Shown here in pieces: positions 11,244 to 22,462 of a stretch of 64,000 nucleotides of DNA. Positions within the stretch are counted from its first letter, which is position 1. Every line of letters begins with the position of its first letter. Origin of the DNA: Obelidium mucronatum (Eukaryota; Chytridiomycota; Chytridiomycetes; Chytridiales; Chytriomycetaceae); NCBI GenBank assembly GCA_025765595.1, contig JAIVFH010000001.1:930001-994000 (forward strand), in the 5' to 3' direction. Under the pieces are notes generated by a model. That model worked only from the letters and a program-made list of their open reading frames with translations. It had not been told where the DNA came from and did no database searches. The position numbers and the translations under genes are program-made.

Positions 11244-13035
11244 ATGCATCGTTGTCTGTCCAAACCAATAACGCCGGCCTTCCGCCACACTCAGATCAGG
11301 ACATTCCTAGCTCGTCGCGGTCCTCCCAAAGAGGTAAGAGTGCAAGAGGTGATACGGGGGAGGCAGGCAAAGCCATAAACACGTTGTTGGAAACGTTTAG
11401 GTGACTCCCGATGAGGCAGTCAAAGCCATCAAGAGCGGGGACCGCGTATTCGTCCACGGAGTTGCAGTTGAGTGGTATTTTTGAGCTTCATGAAAGTATA
11501 GGAGAGGGATATTCTAAATACTGTTCCATTGTTTTTTTTACTAGGCTACGCCACTGACACTCTTGCAAGCACTTGAGAAACGAGCGCCGGAATTAAAAGA
11601 TGTTGAATTCTGTCACTTGCATTTGGAGAAAGCCAATCCGTATGTGCTTTTTTTTCATGATTAATTTTATTTTTTTTGGTTGGTTGGTTTTTTTTCTTTC
11701 TAAAAACCAAAAAAGATGCGCCGACGCCAAATACGCAGACTCCTTCTTCACAAACAATTTCTTTATCGGTGCGAACCAGCGGAAACTCGTTGCTCAAGGA
11801 CTCTCCTCCTACGTCCCCACCTTCTTGCATGAAGTGCCGCTTTTGATGCGACGCGGCTTGGTTCGCCCCGATGTGGCGCTGTTGAATGTGTCTCCTCCGG
11901 ATAAGCATGGGTTTGTGTCGCTTGGGGTGGAGGTGGCGACTTCGTTGCCGGCTGTGGAGACTGCAAAGACTTTGATTGCTCAAATGTGAGTTTGTTGTTT
12001 TTTTTTTTTTTTTTTTTTTTTTTTTGGTTTGGTTTGATCGCACACCGCCTCCGTTTCTAACCTCCTTTTTTTTTCCTTCCCCCCATTGAAATTAATTAAA
12101 GCAACCCGAATGTCCCGAGAACTCACGGTGACTCATTTGTTCACATCAACTGTCTGGATTACATTTGTCATGTGGATGAAAAACTCCCCGAGACGGGCCG
12201 GTTATCGAGTCCAACAGAAGTGGAAGCGAGAATCGGAAAGATTATCGCAGGTCTTGTGACGGATGGGTCTACACTGCAAATGGGGATCGGAGCGATTCCG
12301 AACGCTGTTTTGGCGGGACTCAAGAGTCATAAGGATTTGGGAATTCATACAGAGGTTTTTTTATTTGAACATTTGTCCTTTTTCAAGTGATATTTCATCA
12401 CGTTTAACCAAAACCCCGTTTTTTTATTTTATTTTTGAAAGATGTTCCAAGAAGGTGTGATTCCATTAATCCAAAGCGGCGTCGTCACAAACCTCCGTAA
12501 AAACTTCCTCCCCGGAAAAATCCTGACAAGTTTCATCATGGGAACACAGAACCTGTACAACTTTGTCGATGACAACCCATCCGTCCATTTCGCGGACGCC
12601 AGTATCGCAAACAACCCCACCATCATTGCATCAAACCCCAAAGTGACTGCAATCAACAGTGCCGTAGAAGTAGACTTGACGGGCCAAGTCTGCGCGGATT
12701 CCGTTGGCCACAAGATGATTTCAGGTGTTGGTGGACAAGTTGATTTCGAGAGAGGTGCTGCCTTGTCTCCCGGTGGACTTCCGATTATTTGTCTCCCCAG
12801 TATTGCCAAGGACGGGTCGTCGAGAATCGTGCCCACGTTGAAGGGGGGTGGTGGTGTTTCTACGACGAGACCGCATGTGCATTATATTGTTACGGAGTGG
12901 GGGTATGCGTTCTTGTTTGGAAAGAATCTTCATCAGCGTGCCAAGTCTTTGATTGAGATTGCACATCCGAACCATCGTGCTCAATTGGAGAAGGAAGCGT
13001 TTGAGTATCTTGGTATCAAAGCGTGGAGGGATTGA
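11244..13035 (+). CDS. ACH1: Mitochondrial acetyl-CoA hydrolase / CoA-transferase
   Basis: Family function: transfers CoA between acetyl-, succinyl- or propionyl-CoA and acids, or hydrolyses acetyl-CoA, in mitochondria. About 455 residues from six exons: 11244-11333, 11401-11466, 11545-11639, 11716-11985, 12102-12354, 12442-13035. I chose the ATG at 11244 because it gives an Arg-rich presequence (MHRCLSKPITPAFRHTQIR) that splices in frame into TPDEAVKAIKSGDRVFVHG. Signature stretches include the VHGVAATPLTLLQAL turn, DGSTLQMGIGAIPNAVL, HTEMFQEG (the Glu region that forms the glutamyl-CoA intermediate in this family is nearby), and SGVGGQVDFERGA. Intron 2 uses an unusual gttgag donor. The 3' end faces the glutamine synthetase-like gene. 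Confidence 0.93.
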
Positions 13036-13181
13036 ACCCAAGAAGAAAAAAAAGAAACAAGTTGTAAAAGAGGGAGACAAAATGGGACACTTAAACTCCA
13101 AGCCAAGAAAATAAAACACAAAAAAAAAGTTGAAAGTAATATAAAACCATTGAAAATATCTTTTTTTTCTTACACCTGTAT

Positions 13182-14528
13182 TCAATAACGATCAATCATG
13201 ATTTTTCTGACATCCTCAGGATTCATTGCGGCAATCGCAGCTGCTTCCTTGGTACGAACAGCCAAAAAGTTTTCAAACAGCTCAGGCCCCATGCCTTCCG
13301 CAAGAACCTTGTTTTCCCTCAGCTTTTCAAGCGCATCCTCCAACACTTCCGGAAGACGCAAGATCCCAGCTGCATCTCTCTCCTCCTGAGTCAACGCGCC
13401 AGGATCCACTTGACAAGGTGGTGGAAGCTGTTCCTTGTTTCGAATACCATCTAAACCCGCACAGATGATTGCGCCGAGAGCCAAGTACGGGTTCGCAGTA
13501 CCATCCAAAGTCTTGATTTCAAAGTGGGCGCCGTCTTGCGAAACACGGAGAGGCGCTTCGCGGTTCTCGATTCCCCAGACTTGGTAAGCCCCGCTCCAGA
13601 AACAGGGCTGGATTCTTTCAAAAGACATTGGGGTGGGCGTTGTGATTGCCATGAGAGCGGGGAGGTGTTTCAAGACGCCTGCCAGGAACCATTTCCCGAG
13701 GTGACTGACTTTGGGGAGAGGATCGTTGTTATCGTCTTGGATAGAAGTGGCATGGTGCTTGGCATCATCCAAGTCTTCGTCGTTGAGAAACAAGTTTTTT
13801 GTGCCATCCAAGCTCCATAAACTCAAGTGCACGTGACTAGCAGTACCAGCTTGAGCCGCGTACACCTTGGGCGCAAATGTGGCCACGTAGTTGCCCACTT
13901 TCTTGGAGACTTCCTTGATGACGATTCTAGTTTTGATCAAGTTGTCGACGGCGGCAAGCGCGTCCCCGTAGGCAGTGACGATTTCAAACTGGCCGGGCGC
14001 GCTCTCCGGGTGGAACTGGTCGACGGGAATGCCCATGGACTCGAGGGCGTCCACGATTGCGTCGAGCACGGCGACAGTTGTTGGGTTTTCGAAGGCGGCC
14101 ATCTGGGCGTAGATTGTGCGATCGACGGGGGCGGCGGCGGCGGCGTCGAGCAGACAGAACTCAGACTCGAAGCCGGCGTGGGCGGCGGCGCCCGTGCGCG
14201 TCGCCAGGCCGTGCAGCGCGCGGCGCAGGAAGCCGCGCGGGTCCAGCGGCGTGGCAGCGTCGGCGAGGACGACTGCGTGGCTCGGCGCGTGCGGGAGGCA
14301 CGCGAAGGTGGCGCGTGCCGGCGTCAGCAGCGTTTCGCCGACGGGCGCGCCGGCGAACACGGCGTCGTACAAGCAAGGGAACCCGAAGATTGCCGTCGCC
14401 ACGCGCTGTCCGGCGTCCGCGATGCGCCCAAAGTAGCGGTGCGCGGGGAACACGCGCGTGCGCACAATGTTGCTGGTGTCTGTGAAGACAAGGCGCACAA
14501 ACTTGATGTCGGCGAAGTTGCTGTCCAT
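13182..14528 (-). CDS. GSI-type glutamine synthetase-like enzyme (FluG-type catalytic domain)
   Basis: Single exon of 448 residues. The beta-grasp N-domain (FVRLVFTDTSNIVRTRVFP) and the catalytic domain (FESEFCLL, QFHPESAPGQFEIV, ASHVHLSLW, NREAPLRV, HFEIKTLDGTANPYLAL) match class I synthetases of the type fused in FluG and found in lengsin, not the eukaryotic GSII used for ammonium assimilation. The substrate may be an amine other than ammonia or the protein may have a developmental role; this is inference. The first 450 bases (14080-14430) are a GC-rich island; the 3' half is ordinary. It is divergent from the next feature, whose start is unclear. Confidence 0.85.
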   Translation of the reverse strand: MDSNFADIKFVRLVFTDTSNIVRTRVFPAHRYFGRIADAGQRVATAIFGFPCLYDAVFAGAPVGETLLTPARATFACLPHAPSHAVVLADAATPLDPRGFLRRALHGLATRTGAAAHAGFESEFCLLDAAAAAPVDRTIYAQMAAFENPTTVAVLDAIVDALESMGIPVDQFHPESAPGQFEIVTAYGDALAAVDNLIKTRIVIKEVSKKVGNYVATFAPKVYAAQAGTASHVHLSLWSLDGTKNLFLNDEDLDDAKHHATSIQDDNNDPLPKVSHLGKWFLAGVLKHLPALMAITTPTPMSFERIQPCFWSGAYQVWGIENREAPLRVSQDGAHFEIKTLDGTANPYLALGAIICAGLDGIRNKEQLPPPCQVDPGALTQEERDAAGILRLPEVLEDALEKLRENKVLAEGMGPELFENFLAVRTKEAAAIAAMNPEDVRKIMIDRY

Positions 14529-14558
14529 TTGATCTAAATATCACTCACTTCTCGAGGA

Positions 14559-15076
14559 GTGAGTCTCTGCAAATTTTATTTTGAGGAGGAGGAGGAGGAA
14601 GCAAAAAAAAAATCTTTTTGCATACCATCCACACAGACAGTCTCTTTTGAGGCTTCATCACCAACGGTTTCTGCCGTTTCAGCACGACGAAATGATGGTT
14701 CGGGGGCGGCTCCTGCTATATCGACTGTGATTCGAGCGTCTAAACGAACACAAGCAACTCAAATCGACACACATGTCCCAGATTCGAAGCGAAGTAAATC
14801 TCATACCCAAGCTACAAGTGGTACGCTCTTGAATTAACCTTCATGAGGTGCTCTAAGTCACAAGATGGTAACAGCTCCCGCCGATTCGGGTTCTGGACTG
14901 TGACCTGCTATTTGTGTAAGGTCAATACTGGACTCTTGCAGTGTGAAACAACAAAGACAGGTTTCTCTTACAGTAGCAGAAGTACTTTCCAGTCATTGAG
15001 GACCTTAACTCGATCCAGCACTCTCGCATTGCAAAGCAGGCAATTCAATCAAACTCTAGACAAAGAACGTGAATAA
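14559..15076 (+). CDS. Hypothetical protein, start unresolved
   Basis: Two frames join well across a small intron (donor gtacgctc near 14820, acceptor agtcacaag near 14864): a Ser/Thr/Arg-rich part (SFEASSPTVSAVSARR ... SKRSKSHTQATSG) and DGNSSRRFGFWTVTCYLCK, then CETTKTGFSYSSRSTFQSL and stop. The pair CYLC is the only motif-like element. No ATG is found in frame at the 5' end; the stretch gtgagtctctg...ccacacag (14560-14640) itself looks like an intron, so a first exon may lie within the promoter shared with the glutamine synthetase-like gene. Family not recognised. Confidence 0.3.
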
Positions 15077-15350
15077 AGGAATTCGCTTGCGACGTATTCC
15101 ATCAGAAATACTTTCCTTTACTCGGGTTGTATCTGAGACGATACATTATGGACTGTTACAAGAACGCGACACAGTTGTCGTGGTAATGTTGTGCCCAAAA
15201 AACTTTACGTGACCAAACCGTCATTACCCGCAACAAATAAAAAGAACAAGATTGAATTGAAATCATGTCATAAATCTCTTCTTTTTTTTTTAATCTGTGT
15301 AAAGAGTGAGTGATCCCTAGGGAAACTCTGCATTTATTGAAGAACAAAAA

Positions 15351-15881
15351 ATGTTTGTCCTGTCTGTTGCCTCGGGGCTGCTTGCGGCTTCATCCACGCT
15401 GTTTGCAAAACTCCTGGCTTCAAGTGAAACCCACATTTGGTTCCTACCCGAGTCGTCGCTGTTGCACTGGATCCACCCAAAGGCTGTCCTACTGCCACTC
15501 GTAATTGCATCCAACATTGGAATGTGGGCAGTGTTTACTCGCGCCTTGAATTCATCGTCGTCTTCGGTAGCCGTGACGGTTCTGAACAGCAGTTCAAACA
15601 TGATTGCATCAGTTTAGTGTGCCTTTTTTTTTTTTGGGATCAAATCAAAACTTGGGAGACTGACATTCAAAAAATCATCAACAAAGGCTCTTCTTGGGTA
15701 CTTTCTATTTGACGAAAACCTATCAGTCAGATGGTGGATTGGGGCTTGCTTTGTGCTGGCAGGAAGCGCCTTGATGAATAACAGCAGCATCAACAAAAAC
15801 GACGAATTAACCTCAAAACAAGAAGAATACATGATAAAAACAAGATCATCAACCCGAAACAATAAACCAAAACAAACATGA
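15351..15881 (+). CDS. TMEM42-like small membrane protein (EamA/DMT superfamily)
   Basis: About 151 residues, exons 15351-15611 and 15687-15881. It has four to five hydrophobic helices: LSVASGLLAASSTLFAKLL, an AVLLPLVIASNIGMWAVF helix, then SSSSVAVTVLNSSSNMIAS, and after the intron ALLGYFLFDENLSVRWWIG with ACFVLAGSALM. The 'NxxSNFI.S...G..LF.E.LS..WW.G' pattern is the half-transporter repeat of the drug/metabolite transporter superfamily as in TMEM42. Function unknown in the family. The polar tail ends in KPKQT. Its 3' end faces the amino acid transporter gene 50 bp away. Confidence 0.75.
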
Positions 15882-15930
15882 AAAACTAAAATGGAAAAAA
15901 AAGAACACGTCTCTCTTTTTTAATAATAAC

Positions 15931-17640
15931 TTAATGGCCACCACCACCCCCCTTTTCCCCACCACCACGCAAAATAAACCAAACCTGAGTCCCCACACTC
16001 AACACCATAAAAAAGCACCCAAAAACCGCCAACCCCACCGCACTCACTTTCATTGAATCCCACTTCTTCGCCACATCCGCAGGATCCGTCACCATCCTCA
16101 ATTTATAATACAAAACCCCTGGCAGAATATAACAAATCGCTGTACTCCCCGTCGCACCCACCAACGACAAGACTGTCGATAAATCGTCCACGGAAATGGC
16201 GATTAAATAGCTGCCGACAAGGAGTCCCGTTGTGATGGCTGTGAACCGGAATTCAGTCATTTGGATGGCTGTGTTTCCACCTGTTAGGACTTTTTCAAGG
16301 GATGCACGTGCTGGGTGGCATTGTAGTGGGTAACTTAGGAGGAATAATATGGCGAGGGATATTTGGCCGCCTGTTATGAGGGCTCCAGGTGGATCTTTTT
16401 GGGAAATTGTTAAAAACTTTTTGAATAACTTACACACACACACACACACACGAAAAAAAGAAAACAACTTACACATTGAAATTACGTTGCCTGCAACAGA
16501 GTTTCCAAATGTCAAGTACCCCATGATCCCAATCAACTGATAGACGCTGAAAGCCGTTGTGATGGATAAGTGAATAACGCGACTGACGCGAGGAATAGCG
16601 TTATCGTCCAATTCATTATGCACAGCGAAAATCTTGAACCGAGGAAAAAAAGCAAACGTCAATACAAGCGGCAAGAAGAAAACCAAGGGAAGAAAAAAGG
16701 CAACACCAAAACAAAAAAACTCACGTTCTGATGACAAGTAAAAGCAAAAACAAAAATGGGTAAAATCTTGAAAAACGATGAATCCACTTTAACCCAAGTG
16801 ATTTCATTCCACTCGGGTCGTTTTGGCATTCCAGCCGCCGGCAGCGGCGATACAAAATAAGAAAAAACGATCCCAACGAGGTACACGACAGCACAGAGCG
16901 CCAACATGGACGTGTACCTCAAACTATTCAATTGCTTTGCAAACGCCACTGGAATCAAGAGAACCATTGATAATGTGATCCATAGCTGTTTACTGAAGAT
17001 TACCGAGTGGGGTGGAGAGTCTGGGTATAACGAATGCATGACTGTTGGGAGAAGGTCGCCAATGATTACGAGGTACGATATCGACACGCCAAAGCACTTT
17101 ATCGCGATTGCGAGGTCGAACCAGATGGCGGCTTGCGGGTAAGTGAGTTTGGAAATCTGGAAGAAGGAGGAATGGCGGCCGATTTTGGAGGCGCAGTGGG
17201 TTAGGAGTGTGAGGCCGAATGCTGATGCGAGGCCAGAGAGAGCTATGAGGAGAGATCCGAAACCGAGGCCTGTGCTGGCGAGGGCTTTCGGCATTGCCAG
17301 CATTCCGCTTCCAAGGATTGTGTTTGTGATGTTGACGGTGGAGCCTTTTGGAAAGAAACAGGGTCAGCGTGGGTTTTCGTTGCAGTTAGATTGTGGAAGG
17401 AGTTTGGGTTGTGATGGAGATGGAGAGAGAAAGCAGAATTGGCTGTAACTCACTCATGATGGTTCCTGTTGCTTCGCTTGACCCGCCGTGGTACAAATCT
17501 TCCTCATCGTCGGGGTCGTCGGCGTCTCTTGACGCCAGACTTGCGTAGTTGTTTCCCATCGTTGATGCTTGAAGAACTGGCGTTGCAATAGACCGCACTC
17601 GAGGAGCCGTTTGTGCATCGGTTGCTATTGAGAGAGGCAT
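15931..17640 (-). CDS. AVT-type vacuolar amino acid transporter (AAAP/SLC38-like)
   Basis: Predicted proton-coupled amino acid permease of the vacuole or endosome, about 476 residues. Exons 17640-17454, 17344-16725, 16632-16473 and 16394-15931 keep frame. A polar, acidic N-tail (DADDPDDEEDLYHGG) is followed by the signature first helix STVNITNTILGSGMLAMPKA and about ten more helices, including SYLVIIGDLLP and VHNELDDNAIPRVSRVI, the conserved loop between helices. NVISMYP spans the last intron, which also contains a GT-repeat. The C-end is Gly-rich. The start at 17640 is 41 bp from the start of the divergent PAC2 gene. Confidence 0.88.
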
Positions 17641-17681
17641 CTTTATTACTCTACAAAAAAAACAAACAAATATAAAAAACA
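17641..17681. promoter_or_regulatory. 41-bp bidirectional promoter between AVT-like and PAC2 genes
   Basis: The two start codons face away from each other with 41 bases between them (AT-rich, ctctacaaaaaaaacaaac... tataaaaaac). The spacer itself must hold both leaders or the promoters overlap the coding regions. A TATA-like tataaaa lies 11-4 bases before the PAC2 ATG, too close for ordinary TATA use. Confidence 0.5.
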
Positions 17682-18672
17682 ATGCAGTCCACGTATACTT
17701 CTTCCTCCTCAACGCCCAAGCCGCTGATCCTCGTATGCTTGCGTCTCGAGCCTTGCATCTTTTTGCTTGATTTAATCAACGAAACCACAGGCAGCGCCGC
17801 AGAGCATTGGAAACATTGGCCGCCTTGCCGTCGACCTGCTCCTCGCCAACTCCAACATCCTCGCCAGACATGTCATCACGTCGCCCCTTGTAGTTCCGTT
17901 TGCGTGTGTTGACGCGGCATCGTTGTCGGTGGAGCATTCGCTGAATTCAGCGTTCGAAGTGGTCGAAACGGACGCGGCGGTGATTGTGCAGCTGCGGGCG
18001 AGCATCTTCAAGGTGCGTGTTCGATGAAAGCGAAAGCGAAAAGAAGACCTAACAACAACAAAGGGGCACGCGCACCGCTTCGCGCGCGACCTCGCAGCGT
18101 GGATCGCGGCGCAAGAGTTCTCTGCCGTTGTTGTGCTCGCGAGCTTCGACGAGTTCAAGCGCACGGACGCGCAGATCCAGACGCGCGACCCGAGGCGCTT
18201 CCGCGTCGCGGCCGCCGATGCCGCCGCCGCCGCCGCGTGGACGGCGCGCTGCGCGGCGCTGCGCTGGCGGCCGCTGGAGGCGTTCTGCCGCGCCGAGGAG
18301 ATGCGCGCGGGCGCGCTGCTGCCGCTGGACGCCGGCCTGGCCGCTGCGCTGCTCGACGCGCTGGCCGCCGTGCGCGCGAGCGTCGTGCTGGTGTCGTGGT
18401 TTGTGCCCGAGGACGGCTGTGCGTGTTTTGTGTGTGTGTTTGTGTGTTGCTTCTGACTCCTCGATTGCTGCCAGTCCACTTCCAGCAAGCAATGCAGATG
18501 GCTCAATCGGTGGGCGAGTTGCTGGACTTTGGCAAATCAGGTGCGTGCGTCAACAATCTGTCGGGAAAACTCACATTGACAGGAATATTCAACAACAGAC
18601 CACTGGAAACTTCCTTACTCGTGGCACGAGGCTGCATTGACGACTTCGACAGCAACGGCCTTGTATACTTGA
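17682..18672 (+). CDS. PAC2: Proteasome assembly chaperone 2
   Basis: By family: partners PAC1 to build the 20S alpha ring and stop off-pathway dimers, in the cytosol. Exons 17682-17732, 17791-18012, 18064-18418, 18475-18540 and 18583-18672. Signatures are LILAAPQSIGNIGRLAVDLLL at the N-end, an FKGHAHRFARDLAAWI segment and ASFDEFKRTDAQIQTRD, and a C-end TTDHWKLPYSWHEAA ... TALYT, as in PAC2 (W.iP.SW ... LY). The middle is a GC-rich, Ala-rich expansion (18180-18400). The last intron (gtgcgt...ttgacag) leaves a one-base phase mismatch with the conserved C-end, so either its border differs or one base is wrong. The stop is 46 bp before the next ATG. Confidence 0.78.
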
Positions 18673-18718
18673 TACGTGTGATGATGAACCTGAAAATAAA
18701 AAAAAACGCGAAAAATCA

Positions 18719-21539
18719 ATGTCCACAGCAGCGCTTGAGCACAAGAACCGCGGCAACGAGCACTACAAGAAGCGCGAGTTTGCGCTTGCGATCGACTGCT
18801 ACTCGGCGGCGGTCGCGCTCGAGCCCGCCTGCGCCGCCTTCCGCGGCAATCGCAGCGCCGCGCTGTTCGAACTCGGCCGCTACGCCGAGGCCGCCGCAGA
18901 CGCAGCGGCGGCTCGTGGCCTCTGCGGCACCGGCGACGACGCCTTGGCGGCGCGGCTCGATGCGCGCGTGCTCAGCTGTGCGGCGTTCCTGTGCGACGTG
19001 GTACCATCCCACACCGCATCCCACGTCGCATCATCCCACAGCGACGCGTTTCTGCGCCAGACGCTGATTGCGGTGCCGTCGTACGAGTACTTTCCGATTG
19101 GCCACGACAAGGCTGTGTCGCTGCTTGTCGCTGGCGAGGGCGATGCAAAAACAAATGCGGTTGCCTTGTCGGAACTCGCAGACTTTAGCGTTTTGCTTGG
19201 AGGTAATAATACTGCTCACATGATGGCTTTTATTTCATGAAAAATTCATACGATCACACACATTCACAGGCGCAGGAGACGGAAGACACATGTTTGCAAC
19301 TCTGAGCGATGTGTGGAATCAATTCAAGAACCAACCCAGCCACAATGATGCTGTTCTCGCCAGCAATATCAAGATGAGATTCGTGCTGAATGACCTGAAT
19401 CCAACCGTTGCAGCACGGCACATTCTCCTTCTTACCTTCATTTCCCAACTGTCTGCCTTCCCAGAATACAATCGCCAAGAGAACCCAGACCTGGTGGTCC
19501 TCATTTCAACCGTCACATACTTGTTTGCCGGTGTCGTCATGCCAAAAGCCCACTTTGACGCTGTCTATGCTGTCATTTCGGAATACAACTCCAACCTCGA
19601 AGACACGTTGGCTTCCAAATTGCCTTTCGTCTCCATCACAAACGAATCCACTCGAATCGCCGTCCAACGCGTTTTCCACCTCTGGCATTCCAAAATCAAG
19701 ACAATTTCACGCAAGAAAATCCTTGCTTCCTATAAAGTACAAAATTTGGACCCAAGTCTCATGGAAGAGCTCACTGGGAAAGGAAACATGTCTGAAATGA
19801 ACGCCGAGTTCGTCGATATGCAAAAGCAGAGACAAGACCAATTGAAGGATATGGTCAACATGTTTACGGACGAACAAATCATGGAAATGATTCCTGGGCC
19901 CGGGTCCGTCGCTTCTAAGAAGGAAATGATTGGGAAAATGATGGCTGAGACTTCTCCGTTGGATACGACTTTGGATACGAATCCGTTGCTGATTGGAGAT
20001 AAACTGTTTATGCAGAAATCCAAAACGTTGCTTCCGCCTATTGATTATCCGGGTTTGGAGGATTCCATCAAGTCTGAAATCAGCAATATTCGTGTTGATT
20101 TCTCCAAAGCCAAAGTAACAAGACCGAGACCGTACGACATGCCTGTATTGAAGAAATTTGTGCACGAGTACCTGCCGAACCCAGCAATGATTGACTTTGA
20201 CTTTGTGGAATTAATGGGTCATATTGAGTTATCGTACGACTTGCTGGATGTAGCAGAGAATCTGAATGGATTGGACGTTCCCAAAGAAGCCAACGACGTT
20301 TTTGATTGTTTTGGGCGCTTGTTTTTCAATTCTGCGCATTGTTTCAAGGAGATGAATGTCGGGGTGGAGCTTTGTGCGGGGGATATTCATTCGCTGGGTC
20401 TTGAATTGACGAGGAAGAACTCTGTGGCGGCAGGGATGGATGAACAAAGTGTTCCGCAATTATTTGATTGCATTTTGATGAGCAACATCCCTGACTATAC
20501 TGGTCTTTTGAATGGATTGCTGATCATGTCTCCGTTACTGAAAAAGACTGCAACCACAACCAAGAACCCTGCGATTCTTAGAGCCAATGTTCTCTTCAAC
20601 ACTGGAATCTGGAAGAACTACGACCACTACGTGTTCAGTAGCACGTTGCTCAATGACGCTTCAGAGACTTTGCATCTATTGGGAGCAAAAGTGATTCGCG
20701 GTGGTTTATGGGGCGATGATCCATGCTGGACTTTTGCCACCCCCACATTAGCCACCGATATCAACAGCAGAGAGCAATTAATCCAATGGCTGCATCGCCT
20801 CGTACTTGCAATCTCATACCCAGCACCTCGCGACGTCCGACAAGCCTTCTTTGAAAACAGTCCATTAACGTTAAACACGTTTCTCTTGGCGATTGAAACC
20901 GTCTCCAAACACGTTCCACTGCACTGGATCTCTGGGTTCTTGCAAGAGTTGATGTTTTCAACGAAACCGATCGTGGCTCCCATCAGTGTCCCTGAATTCT
21001 CACCAAACAAGGTGGTTCCGAACTTGAAGCCTCGTGTGTTACATGTAGCTCCGTTCCGTCAGGAGTTGCAGGCGCTTGTGTCCTTGTGGTCAATTTCGTC
21101 TTCGTCAACCTGTTTCTCAAGGCTTCCGCTTCCGCAGTTGCCCAAAGATGTTGTTTGCGTTCAAACTCCCCCCATGGATAGAACGTATCCGGCAGCCTAT
21201 GTTCCAAAGTCAATGTCTGCGGCCTTGGGGCTATTGATTCTCCCACAAACACTTGCTGATACAGTGCAATACAGTAGAGCGGGGCCCATCCAAGGGCTGT
21301 ATGCATCGATTGTCATCAAACAGAGTAAAGACTGCCACTTGTTTACAGCTGTACAGAGAGTTGAAGGAAGTGAGAAGGAAGACGAGGTTGCCTTGAGGCT
21401 TTCATTTGTTGCTTCAAAGGCGTTTATTGAGGGTTTGAAGAAGGAGGAGGGAAGTCGACATGTTGTGATTGCGATTCGAACCGATTCATGGGAGATTTTG
21501 AGTCGTCCCGTTCAAGTTTCCGCGTTGAATGTCGTATGA
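18719..21539 (+). CDS. TPR + DUF4470 protein
   Basis: About 917 residues, exons 18719-19202 and 19270-21539. Residues 1-75 are two TPR-like helices pairs (EHKNRGNEHYKKREFALAID and FRGNRSAALFELGRYAEAAA), GC-rich in DNA. From about residue 110 the DUF4470 pattern appears: IGHDKAVSLLVAGEGDAKTN, then GGAGDGRHMFATLSDVW, and IKMRFVLNDLNPTVAARHIL (usual form 'GxGDlRn...tl', 'LNDrdp.vvARn.lLL'). DUF4470 occurs in dynein assembly factor 3 relatives and many fungal MYND-type proteins. The remaining 550 residues are helical with no named domain. A role in cilium or dynein assembly is attractive for a zoosporic fungus but is inference only. Confidence 0.75.
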
Positions 21540-21546
21540 ATGATTG

Positions 21547-21945
21547 TCAACCAATAATAGCATCCACTTCAATCTCAACCAACATTCTGGAATCAATAAA
21601 TCCAGAAACTTCCACCATTGTAGCGACAGGCTCGATTCCACTTGCTCCAAAGTAATGGTAATGTGCCTTCCCAATCGCTTCGTTATCCTGAGCAATGTTT
21701 TTAACAAACATTCGAGTCCGAACTACATCCTTCAAGGAGGAACCCAAAGCTTGCAGGGCTTTCTCAATGTTGTCAAAGATTTTCATTGTTTGGAGGTGAG
21801 CGTCGCCAGGGTGCATGAATTCGCCGGTTTCAGGGTCGGTGGAGGTTGTCCCGGCGACGGTGATGAAGGGTCCCTTTTTGACTGCGCGGGAGTATCCGAC
21901 GATGGGTTCCCATGGGCTTTTTGTGTGGTGGTTTGTACGTATCAT
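21547..21945 (-). CDS. RidA family enamine/imine deaminase
   Basis: 132 residues, intronless, full length for the YjgF/YER057c/UK114 family, which hydrolyses reactive 2-aminoacrylate formed by PLP enzymes. Family features visible are IVGYSRAVKKGPFITVAGTT, PGDAHLQTMKIFDNIEKAL, the catalytic Arg region DVVRTRMFVKNI, and the C-end ATMVEVSGFID...VEIEVDAI (Glu of the active site). Its stop is 7 bp from the stop of the convergent DUF4470 gene. A decayed copy lies 2 kb away at about 23803-24025. Confidence 0.92.
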   Translation of the reverse strand: MIRTNHHTKSPWEPIVGYSRAVKKGPFITVAGTTSTDPETGEFMHPGDAHLQTMKIFDNIEKALQALGSSLKDVVRTRMFVKNIAQDNEAIGKAHYHYFGASGIEPVATMVEVSGFIDSRMLVEIEVDAIIG

Positions 21946-22400
21946 TTTTTCAAGTACTTGGCGGGTTGGTTTTTTTTTTTTGACGTGGTTTTTTTGTTTT
22001 TAGTTTGATGATGATGATGTCATCAGTTTGATGATGATGATAATATCACTCACAGTATTTAAATCTTTTGTTTTTTGGAATGATATCACTGCGAATTTAT
22101 GCAGGCAATTTTTTTCCCACATGGAATGTATCTACAGTAACAACTACAAGTATCAATCAAGTGTATCGAGTTTTTTTTTTGTTTGCAAGTATAAGCCGCA
22201 ACCGCACGACTGTTTTTAAAAAATTACATTTCAAATGCTCATAATATGCCGTGAATTGTGAAGGCTGAAATTAGATTTACTCCGTGGTTATATAGGATAT
22301 TTGTTGTTGTTATTCATAATGAATTGTGGTGTAAATAAATTTGGGTTGCTATTCTATTAAAATTGATTCAATTCCCTTTGATTTGCATAACAGGAATTCT
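21575..22400 (+). repeat. Segmental duplication, copy 1 (RidA gene and its upstream flank)
   Basis: This stretch has a diverged direct copy at about 23803-24370. Matching landmarks are gaaacttccacc near 21609, cgacgatgggtt near 21898, cacatggaatgtatc near 22118, atcaagtgtatcgag, ccgcacgactg, and the long block ctcataatatgccgtgaatt near 22238 followed by ttgtgaaggctgaaat and ttattcataatgaatt. Copy 1 keeps an intact RidA frame; copy 2 does not. The flank holds no other gene. Confidence 0.85.
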
Positions 22401-22462
22401 TCTATTAGTAGTTCAATATTTATTGTTATTATTGAATCTTTTATTTGAATAGTAACTCTGCA

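Noticed and set aside
16430..16452. CA/GT and poly-T microsatellites in introns (also 4830, 12000, 18430) as regulatory repeats
   Set aside because: Ordinary simple repeats inside introns with no further structure.
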